A stretch of DNA of 64,000 bases from contig NZ_CP069004.1 of NCBI RefSeq assembly GCF_016801775.1, positions 2,046,001 through 2,110,000 of the forward strand. The letters run 5' to 3'. Positions 37,174 through 45,981 of this stretch are shown here, one piece after another. This DNA comes from Sulfitobacter mediterraneus (GTDB taxonomy: Bacteria > Pseudomonadota > Alphaproteobacteria > Rhodobacterales > Rhodobacteraceae). Each line of letters opens with the position of its first letter. Position 1 is the stretch's first letter. A program made the translations under genes and the position numbers. Under the pieces are notes generated by a model, which was not told the origin of the DNA, did no database searches, and worked only from the letters and a program-made list of their open reading frames with translations.

Positions 37174-37211
37174 CTTGCTAGCTCCTCTCCTGAGGTATCG
37201 TTAAGGGGGTG

Positions 37212-37239
37212 GGCCTGCGCCGAAACGGCGGCGCAGGCC
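37212..37239 (-). other. Strong stem-loop in the narK2-narG gap
   Basis: GGCCTGCGCC and GGCGCAGGCC form a perfect 10-bp stem with an 8-base loop, between the narK2 stop (37255) and the narG start (37173). There is no T-run after it on the minus strand, so RNA processing or 3'-end protection of the narK message is more likely than termination. Confidence 0.6.
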
Positions 37240-37254
37240 GTCAATGGCGTGGAA

Positions 37255-38871
37255 TTATGGGTTTTTGACATAGGCGCCGGGGCGCAGGTAGAACCACCAG
37301 TTGATGACGATGCAGACCGCGTAGAAGATCGCGAAACCGTAAAGCGCCAGTTCGGGGGTGCCGGCCTTCAACTGCTCACCAAAGACTTTGGGGATGATGA
37401 AGGCACCGTAGGCAGCCACAGCAGCCGTCCAACCCAGTGCAGGGCCAGCCTGCTCTTTGTCGAACACCACACCGATTGTCCGGAAGGTCGATCCGTTGCC
37501 GATGCCGGTGGCGGCGAACAGGATCAGGAACAGGCCCAGGAACGGGTAGAAGTACTGTTCCGGCGTGGCCGAGTTGTAGGCCGCCTGGATGAAGTAAGCG
37601 ACGCCCAGGGCAGATGCGACCATGACGATCGAGATGATCTGCGTCACTTTCGCGCCACCGGCCTTGTCAGCCCAGATACCACCGATCGGACGGATCAGTG
37701 CGCCGATGAACGGCCCCATCCATGCAAACATCAGGGCCGAGGGGCCATTGGGGTTCACGGTGTCGTGGGTCATCAGCCCGTCCACTTCGATGTGGCTGAA
37801 ACCAAAGACCACCTTGATGGTCAGCGCCAGTGCGGCCGAGAAGCCGATGAACGAACCGAAGGTCATTGTGTAGATCACGGTCATGGCCCAAGTGTGCTTG
37901 TTGCCAAATATCCGATACTGACGTGTCAGGTTCTGGCCAACGGCACCGGGGATCAACTTCAACAGACCGACGGTCAGAGCGATGACGATGGGCAGCACGA
38001 TCCATTTGGACACGCCCATACCTGATGTTGGCAACCCACCTTCGGTTTGCGGCAGCAGCAGCCAAAGGCCGAATGCAGCGGCGCCAAGGCCCAGCAACAG
38101 CATACCGGTGATGATGGCAAAGCCACCAAGCGGGTTGGGGATGTCAGGCGAGACATGTTCGTCTCGGATGTTGTTCATGCCCATCCAGCCGATGATGGCC
38201 AACGGGATCAGGAACACCAGCCAGATCAGGCCCGCGTTGTGGATATAGGTCTCTGTGCCGGCAGGAATCTTGCCGATCAGCGTGCCGGATGTGTTGACCA
38301 GCGTGCGGCTTTCGCCACCAAAGATACCAACCGTCATTACCAGCGGGATGAGGATTTGCATGGTGGTCACACCAAAGTTGCCCAGACCGGCGTTCATGCC
38401 CAGCGCATAGCCCAGCTTTTTCTTCGGATAGAAGAAGCTGATGTTGGACATCGAGGACGAGAAATTACCGCCACCGATACCCGACAGGAAGGCGAGAATC
38501 TGGAAATACCACAGCGGCGTGTCAGGGTCTTGCAGTGCAATACCCGCACCCGCAGCGGGGATCATCAGCAATGCTGTGGTGAAAACGATGGTGTTCTTGC
38601 CGCCCGCGATACGGATGAAGAATGTTGACGGAATGCGCAGGGTCGCACCGGTCAGACCGGCAATGGCGCCCAGCGTGAACAGCTGCGACTGGTCAAAGGC
38701 AAAGCCGAGGTTGATCATCTGAACGGTGATGATGCCCCAGTACAGCCAGACCGCGAAGCCGCAGAGCAGGCTGGGGATCGAAATCCACAGGTTGCGTGTG
38801 GCAATCGCCTTGCCGGTAGAGGACCAATAGCCTTCGTCCTCAATGTTCCAGTTTCTTAGATCTTGTCCCAC
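37255..38871 (-). CDS. narK2: Nitrate/nitrite transporter, antiporter-type NarK
   Basis: 538 residues, major facilitator superfamily, about 12 helices plus a longer N-terminus (MGQDLRNWNIEDEGYWSST). The nitrate signature reads LGYALGMNAGLGNFGVTT, and NPNGPSALMFAWMGPFIGAL near residue 375 is also typical. Members of this group exchange cytoplasmic nitrite for nitrate. It is the second cistron after the NarR/FNR promoter region. In Paracoccus the two NarK types are one fused protein; here they are separate genes. Confidence 0.9.
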   Translation of the reverse strand: MGQDLRNWNIEDEGYWSSTGKAIATRNLWISIPSLLCGFAVWLYWGIITVQMINLGFAFDQSQLFTLGAIAGLTGATLRIPSTFFIRIAGGKNTIVFTTALLMIPAAGAGIALQDPDTPLWYFQILAFLSGIGGGNFSSSMSNISFFYPKKKLGYALGMNAGLGNFGVTTMQILIPLVMTVGIFGGESRTLVNTSGTLIGKIPAGTETYIHNAGLIWLVFLIPLAIIGWMGMNNIRDEHVSPDIPNPLGGFAIITGMLLLGLGAAAFGLWLLLPQTEGGLPTSGMGVSKWIVLPIVIALTVGLLKLIPGAVGQNLTRQYRIFGNKHTWAMTVIYTMTFGSFIGFSAALALTIKVVFGFSHIEVDGLMTHDTVNPNGPSALMFAWMGPFIGALIRPIGGIWADKAGGAKVTQIISIVMVASALGVAYFIQAAYNSATPEQYFYPFLGLFLILFAATGIGNGSTFRTIGVVFDKEQAGPALGWTAAVAAYGAFIIPKVFGEQLKAGTPELALYGFAIFYAVCIVINWWFYLRPGAYVKNP

Positions 38872-38896
38872 TTGATACCTCCAAGATGAGCGTGAT

Positions 38897-38918
38897 GGCG
38901 GGCCGATCCTGGCCCGCC
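38897..38918 (-). other. Stem-loop in the narK1-narK2 gap
   Basis: GGCGGGCC and GGCCCGCC pair perfectly around a 6-base loop, 12 bases after the narK1 stop. It lacks a T-run and resembles the hairpin in the next gap. Confidence 0.55.
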
Positions 38919-38929
38919 GTGTTCAGTGA

Positions 38930-40342
38930 TTAATCGGCTGCAGGTGCCTGCCCGTCCTTGCGGGCAATGGCCTGAATGCCTTCTTCCAGCGCGGCATTGG
39001 CCTTGGCGGCACGGGCGCGCAGAGTTTCGATATTGGCGGCGGCAAAGTTGGCCCGTTCTTCATCTTCCTGCCGGGTCGAGAACCGGACAAAGAAAGCCAT
39101 GAAGGATGCGCAGGTCACGATAATGCCAAGGATGAAGAACGCTTCGGACCAGTCGATTGTGTTCTTGAACAGGAAACCCGCCAGAACCGCACCGGCGTTA
39201 CCGCCCGCGCCCACAACACCGGCCACAGCGCCCAGTGCCTTCTTGTTGATGAATGGCACCACCGAATAGGTCGCCCCTTCGGCCATCTGGGTGAACAGCG
39301 AGAAAACAATCAGCGCAGGCAGAGCCAGGAACAGAACGCTCATCTGGCTGAACAACATCAGCGCCAGACCTTCACAGAAGATACAGACGAACAGCCAGAA
39401 CGCGCGGCCACGCAGGCCCCAGAGCGAACCGAAGTTGTCACCGAAGATCCCGCCAAGGGTCCGCGCAAACATGTTCATAAGACCAAAGGACGCGGCCACC
39501 AGACCGGCGGTGACAAGGGTCAGGTCAAAGTAATCCATGAAGTACAGCGCGGCGACGTTGTTGACGGTCAACTCGATCCCGAAGCAGGCACCGTAGATGA
39601 CAAACAGAACCCAAACGCGCGGGTCAGCCAATGCGGCCATATAGTTGCCGGTGACTTTCTTTTTCTCACCCATGCGGCCTTGCGCACGGAGCTCATCAAA
39701 GTTGCCGTCAGGGGCATCCTGAGTGAGGAAGTAATACGCGATCCCGGTGACAAAGATGATCGAGCCAACAACCATCATCGACGCACGCCAGCCGACAGCC
39801 TCGGAAAAGCCAAAGCCAACGACGAACACCGAGAACAACAGCGGCATCACAAACTGTGTCACACCACCGCCTAGGTTCCCCCAGCCCGCCGAAGTGGCGT
39901 TGGCCTGTCCGACCACGTTGGGCGCGAACATAACGGATGTGTGGTATTGGGTGATTACAAAGGATGCACCGATACAGCCGATCAGAACCCGGAACAGCAA
40001 AAAGGTCTCAAAGGATTGCGCCAGGCCAATCCCCATTACGGGCAGCGACCCGAGGATCAGCAACCATGTGTAGGATTTCCTTGGCCCGATCCGATCACAG
40101 AGCCAGCCGATGAACAGCCGCGCAAAGATGGTTGCGGACACCGAGCCAATGATGGCCCAGCCGATCTGATCCTTTGTCAGCTGCAACTCATCGCGCACAA
40201 CAGACATCAGCGGCGCGATACCAAACCATGCAAAGAAGCACGAGAAGAACGCAAACCACGTCATGTGGAACGTTCTGATCTGCACCATCTTTACGTTAAA
40301 GAAATTGCCCCAAAGACTTGTGGCCTTGTTCTGAAGCTCCAT
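38930..40342 (-). CDS. narK1: Nitrate transporter, proton-symport-type NarK
   Basis: About 470 residues from the ATG at 40342 (MELQNKATSLWGNFF), preceded by GGAAGGAGAGACC. It is a major facilitator protein with 12 helices; the nitrate signature is TSAGWGNLGGGVTQFV. RIGPRKSYTWLL in loop 2-3 is the MFS motif. NarK1-type carriers import nitrate with protons to start respiration. It is the first gene of the nar operon, 90 bases from a perfect FNR box. The frame is open to 40420, but that stretch lacks membrane character. Confidence 0.9.
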   Translation of the reverse strand: MELQNKATSLWGNFFNVKMVQIRTFHMTWFAFFSCFFAWFGIAPLMSVVRDELQLTKDQIGWAIIGSVSATIFARLFIGWLCDRIGPRKSYTWLLILGSLPVMGIGLAQSFETFLLFRVLIGCIGASFVITQYHTSVMFAPNVVGQANATSAGWGNLGGGVTQFVMPLLFSVFVVGFGFSEAVGWRASMMVVGSIIFVTGIAYYFLTQDAPDGNFDELRAQGRMGEKKKVTGNYMAALADPRVWVLFVIYGACFGIELTVNNVAALYFMDYFDLTLVTAGLVAASFGLMNMFARTLGGIFGDNFGSLWGLRGRAFWLFVCIFCEGLALMLFSQMSVLFLALPALIVFSLFTQMAEGATYSVVPFINKKALGAVAGVVGAGGNAGAVLAGFLFKNTIDWSEAFFILGIIVTCASFMAFFVRFSTRQEDEERANFAAANIETLRARAAKANAALEEGIQAIARKDGQAPAAD

Positions 40343-40431
40343 TGGTCTCTCCTTCCGATCCCCAGACAGGCCCGTATTGGCCGTCCTGAGCTGCTTTTGG
40401 AGGAACCTGTGCCGTTTCAAGTTGGCCGGTT

Positions 40432-40445
40432 TTGATCTGGATCAA
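40432..40445. promoter_or_regulatory. Perfect FNR/NarR box of the nar operon
   Basis: TTGATCTGGATCAA, TTGAT-N4-ATCAA with both halves perfect, lies 90 bases before the narK1 start in the divergent narK1-narR region. It is the likely activator site for the whole leftward nar operon. Confidence 0.8.
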
Positions 40446-40545
40446 GTCTTTAAGAAATTGGGCCAAAACAAGGCTTTCTCAGAAATTTGTCATCTGCGGG
40501 TTTGAGGCGCGCAAATCCAGAGATCAAAGAATTTCCCAAATTGGT

Positions 40546-40559
40546 TTGACATATATCAA
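40546..40559. promoter_or_regulatory. FNR/NarR-type box upstream of narR
   Basis: TTGACATATATCAA differs from consensus by one base (TTGAC). It lies 48-61 bases before the narR ATG, a position suiting activation or autoregulation of narR. Confidence 0.7.
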
Positions 40560-40606
40560 GCAGACATATGATAACTGTCCGAACTTCGCTTGGGTGAACA
40601 TTGAGC

Positions 40607-41317
40607 ATGAATGAGTCGGAAACCACGAATATTCGGGCATTGCCGATCTTTGCCGAGATGGCCGACGACAATTTTGAATCGCTTATGCGCGGTTCCTACG
40701 TCCAGAACTTCCCGCCGCAGATCGAGCTGATTTCAGAAGGTGAGCCAAGCGATTTTCTGCATGTGATCATTTCTGGAGCGGTTGAGCTGTTTGCCACCTG
40801 GAATGGCCGCGAATCCACAATGGCCATTGTCAGACCGGTTTCGACCTTCATCCTTGCAGCAACGATCAAAGATGCGCCGTACCTGATGTCAGCCCGCACC
40901 TTGGAGAAAAGCCGCATTGTCTTGCTGCCATCTACGGACGTGCGGCAGATCTACGATATCGACAACGGATTTTCGCGTGCCTTGGTGACCGAACTGGCCC
41001 AATGTTATCGCGGGGTCGTCAAAAACAGCAAAGATCTCAAACTGCGCACGTCGATCGAACGCCTGGCGAACTACCTTCTTAAGCATCACAACCGCGCCAA
41101 TGGTAATGGCAACGGCAACGGCACTTTCGAGCTGAACATCGAAAAACGCAAAATCGCATCACAAATGGGTATGACGCCGGAAAACCTGTCCCGCGCGATC
41201 AAGGCGCTCAAGCCTTATGGTGTGACCGTGAATGGAACCAGTGTTCATATCGCAGATGCCGATGATCTGGCCTCATTGGCCAAGCCGGACCCGTTGATAG
41301 ACGATCCACTGAGCTAA
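40607..41317 (+). CDS. narR: Crp/Fnr-family regulator, NarR-like
   Basis: About 236 residues. An N-terminal cyclic-nucleotide-binding fold (about 10-130) and a C-terminal helix-turn-helix with KRKIASQMGMTPENLSRAIKAL; the E-x-x-S-R of the recognition helix predicts binding to FNR boxes. The four Cys of oxygen-sensing FNR are absent: only one Cys is seen (AQCYRG). This fits NarR of Paracoccus, which activates narKGHJI in response to nitrate or nitrite. A short NGNGNGNG linker at about 165 is unusual. A TTG at 40601 is an alternative start. Confidence 0.82.
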   Translation: MNESETTNIRALPIFAEMADDNFESLMRGSYVQNFPPQIELISEGEPSDFLHVIISGAVELFATWNGRESTMAIVRPVSTFILAATIKDAPYLMSARTLEKSRIVLLPSTDVRQIYDIDNGFSRALVTELAQCYRGVVKNSKDLKLRTSIERLANYLLKHHNRANGNGNGNGTFELNIEKRKIASQMGMTPENLSRAIKALKPYGVTVNGTSVHIADADDLASLAKPDPLIDDPLS

Positions 41318-41326
41318 GCCGTTCGG

Positions 41327-42475
41327 TTAGGACGTTGCCTTGCGGGCAAGTTCCTCCTCGCGCATTTCTTGCAGCCGCGCCAGCCTCGCCCTTACCGTCT
41401 TTACCCCGCCCCTGCCGCCGTTCTTTGCCGGTTTCCAACTGGCAAACTGAGGCTTGATCGTTGAAAGTTGCAGTATCTCGGCTTGTTCTTTTCGTTTGAG
41501 TGGGTCGACGAAAAAGGCTGCGAATGCGGCGCCATGCGTGCGATTGATGAACACTGGCCGCACATTTCCCCCGATTGAGATCGAAAAATCGACAAAGTCG
41601 GGCGTGTCCAATAGCCGGTCGATCTTGCCAAAATCATCAGCAGCAAATCGGCAACCCAGCTTGCCCAAGATCAGGATAGTCCCGGGAAACTCGTCATTGA
41701 TTGTCAACAAGACCGCCTCAATTCTGCAATTTCTCCGGCGAAAGAAGAACCCCAAAGCCAGTTGGAACAGCGTTTTTGACACCAAAACCAGCGCAATGCC
41801 CAAAACAGCGACAAGCCCGTACCGAAAAACCGCGGATTGCAAGAAATCCTCTATGGATTTCATGAGTGAAATATCCTTGGCGCTTGGCAGGGTTTCACCG
41901 GCCTTTTGGTTGCGCCCGCCTGCACTTTCGGATTGGTTCTCCGTGCCTTGGCCTTCCTGGGTCCGGTTGGTAACTTTGCCGGTGTATGTGACCATTATCT
42001 CGTTTTCGGGGTCCAGACCCGGTGCCATCCGCTCAGCGTCCCACTCATCCAGTGCGCAGCCCTCGGTGGTTTCTGTTATCGTCTCCGGCTCCGGTGGCGC
42101 GGTCTTTTGCTTGGATGCGCCGTCTGTATTGAACTGCTCCAGAACGCGGCGCTCGTACTCCGCCCAATCTGCCTTGGTCGGATCGACGACCTCCATTCGC
42201 ATTGGGTTTTTCACCTGACGTTCAATGGTGGTTGAGTTTTCGCCGCAATCAATCGGGAGGGTTTGGCGTGCTGCGCCGTTTGCCGTGTCGCTTGCGGATG
42301 CGGCTATCGGTGCGGTCTTTGGCGCCGAAACTTCGGCTTCTTGAGCCATTGCGCCGTCATTCCCAAAAAACGCGCAAAGACCTATGGCAAGAGCGCTTGC
42401 CTTTTGTTGACGCCAAAAAACTGAACTTCGCTTTGATCGTACCTGACTTTTTAACTTGCCGTGCACCACATACAT
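41327..42475 (-). CDS. Hypothetical exported/membrane protein, 382 residues
   Basis: Not recognised. From the ATG at 42475 it begins with a basic stretch and hydrophobic core ending GAMAQEAEVS, a signal peptide of about 45 residues. A Thr/Ala/Pro-rich low-complexity region follows, then a Glu/Asp-rich segment, a transmembrane helix at about 230-255 (YGLVAVLGIALVLVSKTLF), and a soluble basic domain RRRNCRIEAVLLTINDEFPGTILILGKLGCRF resembling, weakly, a PilZ-type fold. It ends with an Arg/Glu helix. It is convergent with narR (9 bases) and divergent from the sensor kinase, so it may belong to the kinase pathway. Confidence 0.6.
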   Translation of the reverse strand: MYVVHGKLKSQVRSKRSSVFWRQQKASALAIGLCAFFGNDGAMAQEAEVSAPKTAPIAASASDTANGAARQTLPIDCGENSTTIERQVKNPMRMEVVDPTKADWAEYERRVLEQFNTDGASKQKTAPPEPETITETTEGCALDEWDAERMAPGLDPENEIMVTYTGKVTNRTQEGQGTENQSESAGGRNQKAGETLPSAKDISLMKSIEDFLQSAVFRYGLVAVLGIALVLVSKTLFQLALGFFFRRRNCRIEAVLLTINDEFPGTILILGKLGCRFAADDFGKIDRLLDTPDFVDFSISIGGNVRPVFINRTHGAAFAAFFVDPLKRKEQAEILQLSTIKPQFASWKPAKNGGRGGVKTVRARLARLQEMREEELARKATS

Positions 42476-42492
42476 AGACCTCAAAACATGTC

Positions 42493-42519
42493 CCAACTTT
42501 CCGGTTTCGCCGAAGTTGG
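42493..42519. promoter_or_regulatory. Inverted repeat between the hypothetical protein and the kinase gene
   Basis: CCAACTT at 42493-42499 and AAGTTGG at 42513-42519, with 13 bases between. It lies in the 197-base divergent region and could be an operator or a leader hairpin for the leftward gene. The rest of the gap is AT-rich and shows no gene. Confidence 0.35.
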
Positions 42520-42672
42520 CTGATACTACCTCAACGGTACCACAAAATAATATTTCACGAAAAAGGTATTTGACTTGTCGAAAAGTACTTTGGCAAAAAT
42601 GACACAAATTGCATCGGCTGCATCGGCAAAGTAGGGTTTTGCCATGATCCGTTTTCCAATCAGTACGCACTG

Positions 42673-44631
42673 TTGAAGTCCGTCCGGCTGCGCCTTTTGA
42701 CCTTGGCCTTGTTGCCGATGGTCGTGTTGATGCCGCTGATGCTGCTATTGGGCATGAACCGTTGGACATCGGAATATGACAACATCCTAATTGCCAATGT
42801 CGCCAGTGATTTGCGGATCGCAGAGCAATATCTGGGCCGCATCCTGGATGGCACCGGAACCCACATGACGGGGATCACCGAATCCGCCGAGTTTCTCGCA
42901 GAGCTGGATCAAAACCGGGCCGAATTGGCAACCTTTCTGAAGGCCAAGCAGCGGGCGTATCAACTGGATTTTCTGTATTACCTCCCACCTGATCAGACCG
43001 CCGGACCAGCACATCAATGGCCTGTGATCGCATCGGCCAAACGCGGGCGGCCAGCCACCGCCATCGACATTTTCTCAGCCGCCGATCTCGCTGCCCTGCC
43101 CGGCGATCTGGCCACGCGGGCCCGCGTCCCCTTGATCGAGACCCAAGCTGCCGTACCCACCACCCGCACGGTCGAAGACCGCGGCATGGTGGTTCACACC
43201 GCTAGCCCCGTGGGCCAAGGCGGCAATCGCGGTGTTCTGGTGGGCGGCATCCTGTTGAACCGCAATCTGGGGTTCATCGATACGATCAACGCGCTGGTCT
43301 ATCTCAACGCTGCCACGGGGGGCGACCGGCAAGGCACGGCGACCCTGTTTCTTGAGGATGTCCGGGTCTCGACCAACGTGCGCCTGTTCGAGGATGTCCG
43401 CGCCCTGGGCACCCGGGTTTCTGCCGTCGTGCGCGGCAAAGTGCTGGATGACGGCAAAACATGGCTCGACCGCGCCTTTGTGGTGAATGATTGGTACATC
43501 TCGGGATACCTGCCCATCTCCGACAGCTTTGGTGAACGTGTCGGCATGCTTTATGTCGGGTTTCTCGAAGCGCCCTTTGTCGCCGCAAAACAACAAGCCT
43601 ATCTGGCGCTGTTTATCGCGTTTCTGCTGCTGCTTGCGGTGTCGATCCCGTTTTTTCTGCGCATGGCCAAAGGCATCTTTTCGCCGCTCGAACGCATGAT
43701 CCAGACCATGACCCGTGTGGAGAAGGGTGATCTGAATGCCCGCAATGGCGATGTGGGGTCAAACGATGAAATTGGCCTTGTCGCCAGCCACCTCGATACC
43801 CTGCTCGATCAGGTACAGGAGCGGGATCAGGCGTTGCGATCTTGGGCGGATGAGCTGAATGAACGGGTTGAAGATCGCACAGCGGAGCTAAAAGAAGCCA
43901 ATTACAAGCTGGAAGAGACCTTCAAACAACTGGTCATGTCAGAGAAGCTGGCCTCGATTGGCGAGATCACCGCAGGTGTCGCCCATGAGATCAACAACCC
44001 CGTTGCGGTGATCCAAGGCAACGTTGACGTGATCCGCCAAACCCTCGACACCCGCGCCGAAGAGGTGGCAACCGAACTGTCCCTGATCGACCGACAGGTG
44101 CAGCGGATCGGGGCCATCGTTGGCAAGCTGTTGCAATTTGCCCGCCCCAGTGAATTCAGCAGCTCTGAGGAAACTGTGGACATTGGCCGCGTCACCGAAG
44201 ACAGCCTTGTTCTGATTGGCCACACGTTATCCAACACCCAGATCACGGTTGAAACTGACCTTGCGCCCGCCCCTCCCGTCCGGATTGACGAGGGGGAGTT
44301 GCAGCAGGTGATCGTGAACCTGCTGGTGAATGCGGTACAGGCGATGGAGCAGGATGGCAGGCTGACTGTTTCTCTGTTTCCAGAGGAACTTGAAGGCAAG
44401 GCCGGAACATGCCTGCAAATTGCCGATACCGGGCCGGGCATTCCGGATGAGAATCTCAATACCCTGTTTGATCCGTTTTTTACGACCAAACTGGCAGAAG
44501 GCACCGGGCTGGGTCTGTCTATCAGCCAGACATTGATTCAGCGGGCGGGTGGTCTGATCCGGGTGCGCAACCGGCGCAAGCGGGGCGCGGCCTTTTCAAT
44601 CTGGCTGCCCGAAGCGCCAGACAGTTTTTGA
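42673..44631 (+). CDS. Membrane sensor histidine kinase with Cache-type periplasmic domain
   Basis: 652 residues with a TTG start; the first ATG lies within the first transmembrane helix and would remove part of it. Domains: helix 1 (about 5-27), periplasmic Cache-like sensor (about 30-305, with GTATLFLEDVRVSTNVR and WYISGYLPI), helix 2 (about 310-332), HAMP (about 333-385), coiled coil, HisKA with GVAHEINNP (His at about 438), and HATPase with NLLVNAVQAM, DTGPGIP and GTGLGLSIS. It senses an extracellular signal, possibly formate or a small acid. Its regulator partner is convergent, three bases away. Confidence 0.88.
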   Translation: MKSVRLRLLTLALLPMVVLMPLMLLLGMNRWTSEYDNILIANVASDLRIAEQYLGRILDGTGTHMTGITESAEFLAELDQNRAELATFLKAKQRAYQLDFLYYLPPDQTAGPAHQWPVIASAKRGRPATAIDIFSAADLAALPGDLATRARVPLIETQAAVPTTRTVEDRGMVVHTASPVGQGGNRGVLVGGILLNRNLGFIDTINALVYLNAATGGDRQGTATLFLEDVRVSTNVRLFEDVRALGTRVSAVVRGKVLDDGKTWLDRAFVVNDWYISGYLPISDSFGERVGMLYVGFLEAPFVAAKQQAYLALFIAFLLLLAVSIPFFLRMAKGIFSPLERMIQTMTRVEKGDLNARNGDVGSNDEIGLVASHLDTLLDQVQERDQALRSWADELNERVEDRTAELKEANYKLEETFKQLVMSEKLASIGEITAGVAHEINNPVAVIQGNVDVIRQTLDTRAEEVATELSLIDRQVQRIGAIVGKLLQFARPSEFSSSEETVDIGRVTEDSLVLIGHTLSNTQITVETDLAPAPPVRIDEGELQQVIVNLLVNAVQAMEQDGRLTVSLFPEELEGKAGTCLQIADTGPGIPDENLNTLFDPFFTTKLAEGTGLGLSISQTLIQRAGGLIRVRNRRKRGAAFSIWLPEAPDSF

Positions 44632-44634
44632 CAA

Positions 44635-45981
44635 TCAGACACCCCAAGCCGCGCATTTGCGATCCACGGTCTTGCGCGAAACGCCCAGCCGCCGCGCGGC
44701 CTCTGCCCGGTTGCCATCGCATTCATCCAGTATGTGCATGATGTGCCGTTGCATCACCAGATCAAGCGATTCAATGGCACGGGTTCCGGTGATCTGCCCC
44801 CCCCCGGCGAACTTGTCCGGAAAGGTGCCAAGGATCACCGAACGTTCAATCAGATTGCGCAATTCCCGCACGTTTCCGGGCCAATCGTAGCGGGCAAATT
44901 TCAGCAAGGTTTCTTCGTCAAGCTCAATCGCGGGCAGACCCAGCGTCTTGGAAAATTGCCGCAAGAACAGCGCCGCAAGTTCCGATATATCGCCTGCGCG
45001 GTCACGCAAGGGGGGCATCTCGACCTTCATCACGTTGATACGGTGATAGAGATCGGCCCGGAACCGCCCTTCGGCGACGGCCTGATCCAGATCGGCGTTG
45101 GTGGCGAACAGGAACCGCAGGTTCAGCGGAATTTCCCGCTCTGCCCCGACAGGGCGAATGCGCTGTTCTTCCAGCACCCGCAACAAGGCGGCCTGCACCT
45201 GTTCGGGCATTTGCACCACCTCATCAAGGAAAAGCGTCCCACCCTCGGCATGCAGGAACAGCCCATCACTGCGGCGGTCCTGATTGTCGACCAAACCAAA
45301 CAGTTCCTGCGCAATCCGGTCAGGAGAAATCACCGCGCAATTCACCGCAACAAAGGGTTTGTCGGCCCGGTCTGACAGCGAATGCAAGGTCCGCGCGGCC
45401 ACCTCTTTGCCCGTGCCGGTGGCGCCCGTAAACAAGACCGAGGTTGGCAATGGAGCAAGCCGTTCCAGAATATCGCGCACTTCGCTGATTGCGGCAGAAT
45501 TGCCCAAAAGCCGCCCCCGCGCATGGCTGCCTTCGCCAGCAAGCTCGTGTTTGAGCAGGAAATTCTCGCGCCGCAGATTCTGGCGGTCCAGCGCCCGTGC
45601 GGCGGCATTGAGGATCTGATTGGCGCGAAACGGCTTGAGTACAAAGTCTGCGACACCTGTCCGCACCGCTTTGATCGCGGTTTCCAGATCCGCATAGGCG
45701 GTGATCAGGATCGTATCGGAAAACAGCCCGACATTGCGTTGCTCGCGCACCCAGTCCAGCCCGGTTTTCCCCGGCATGATATTGTCGAGGATCACCAGAT
45801 CGAAGAAACTGCGATCCAGCAGCGCAGTAGCCTCGACGGTTGAGGCCGCTTGCTCCACCCGTTTGCAACGCGGCTTGAGGATCTTCATCAGAAAGTTGCG
45901 CATGCCAGGCTCATCGTCGATCACAAGGATCGAAGCATGGGCTAGGCTTTCGCCGTATTCGTCCGGTGCGGCAGGTTTCAT
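44635..45981 (-). CDS. NtrC-like response regulator without the GAFTGA loop
   Basis: 448 residues: receiver (about 15-130; acidic pocket Asp22-Asp23, phosphoacceptor Asp66 in VILDNIMP, Lys116), AAA+ domain (Walker A GATGTGKE 186-193, Walker B GGTLFLDE 247-254), and a Fis-type helix-turn-helix (AEAARRLGVSRKTVDRK). After ELFG (226-229) a sigma-54 activator normally has GAFTGA; here the loop is replaced by LVDNQDRRSDG. It therefore probably does not open sigma-54 promoters, like Rhodobacter NtrC. Its ATG overlaps the 45-residue gene upstream by 4 bases, placing it at the end of the formate dehydrogenase operon. Confidence 0.9.
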   Translation of the reverse strand: MKPAAPDEYGESLAHASILVIDDEPGMRNFLMKILKPRCKRVEQAASTVEATALLDRSFFDLVILDNIMPGKTGLDWVREQRNVGLFSDTILITAYADLETAIKAVRTGVADFVLKPFRANQILNAAARALDRQNLRRENFLLKHELAGEGSHARGRLLGNSAAISEVRDILERLAPLPTSVLFTGATGTGKEVAARTLHSLSDRADKPFVAVNCAVISPDRIAQELFGLVDNQDRRSDGLFLHAEGGTLFLDEVVQMPEQVQAALLRVLEEQRIRPVGAEREIPLNLRFLFATNADLDQAVAEGRFRADLYHRINVMKVEMPPLRDRAGDISELAALFLRQFSKTLGLPAIELDEETLLKFARYDWPGNVRELRNLIERSVILGTFPDKFAGGGQITGTRAIESLDLVMQRHIMHILDECDGNRAEAARRLGVSRKTVDRKCAAWGV

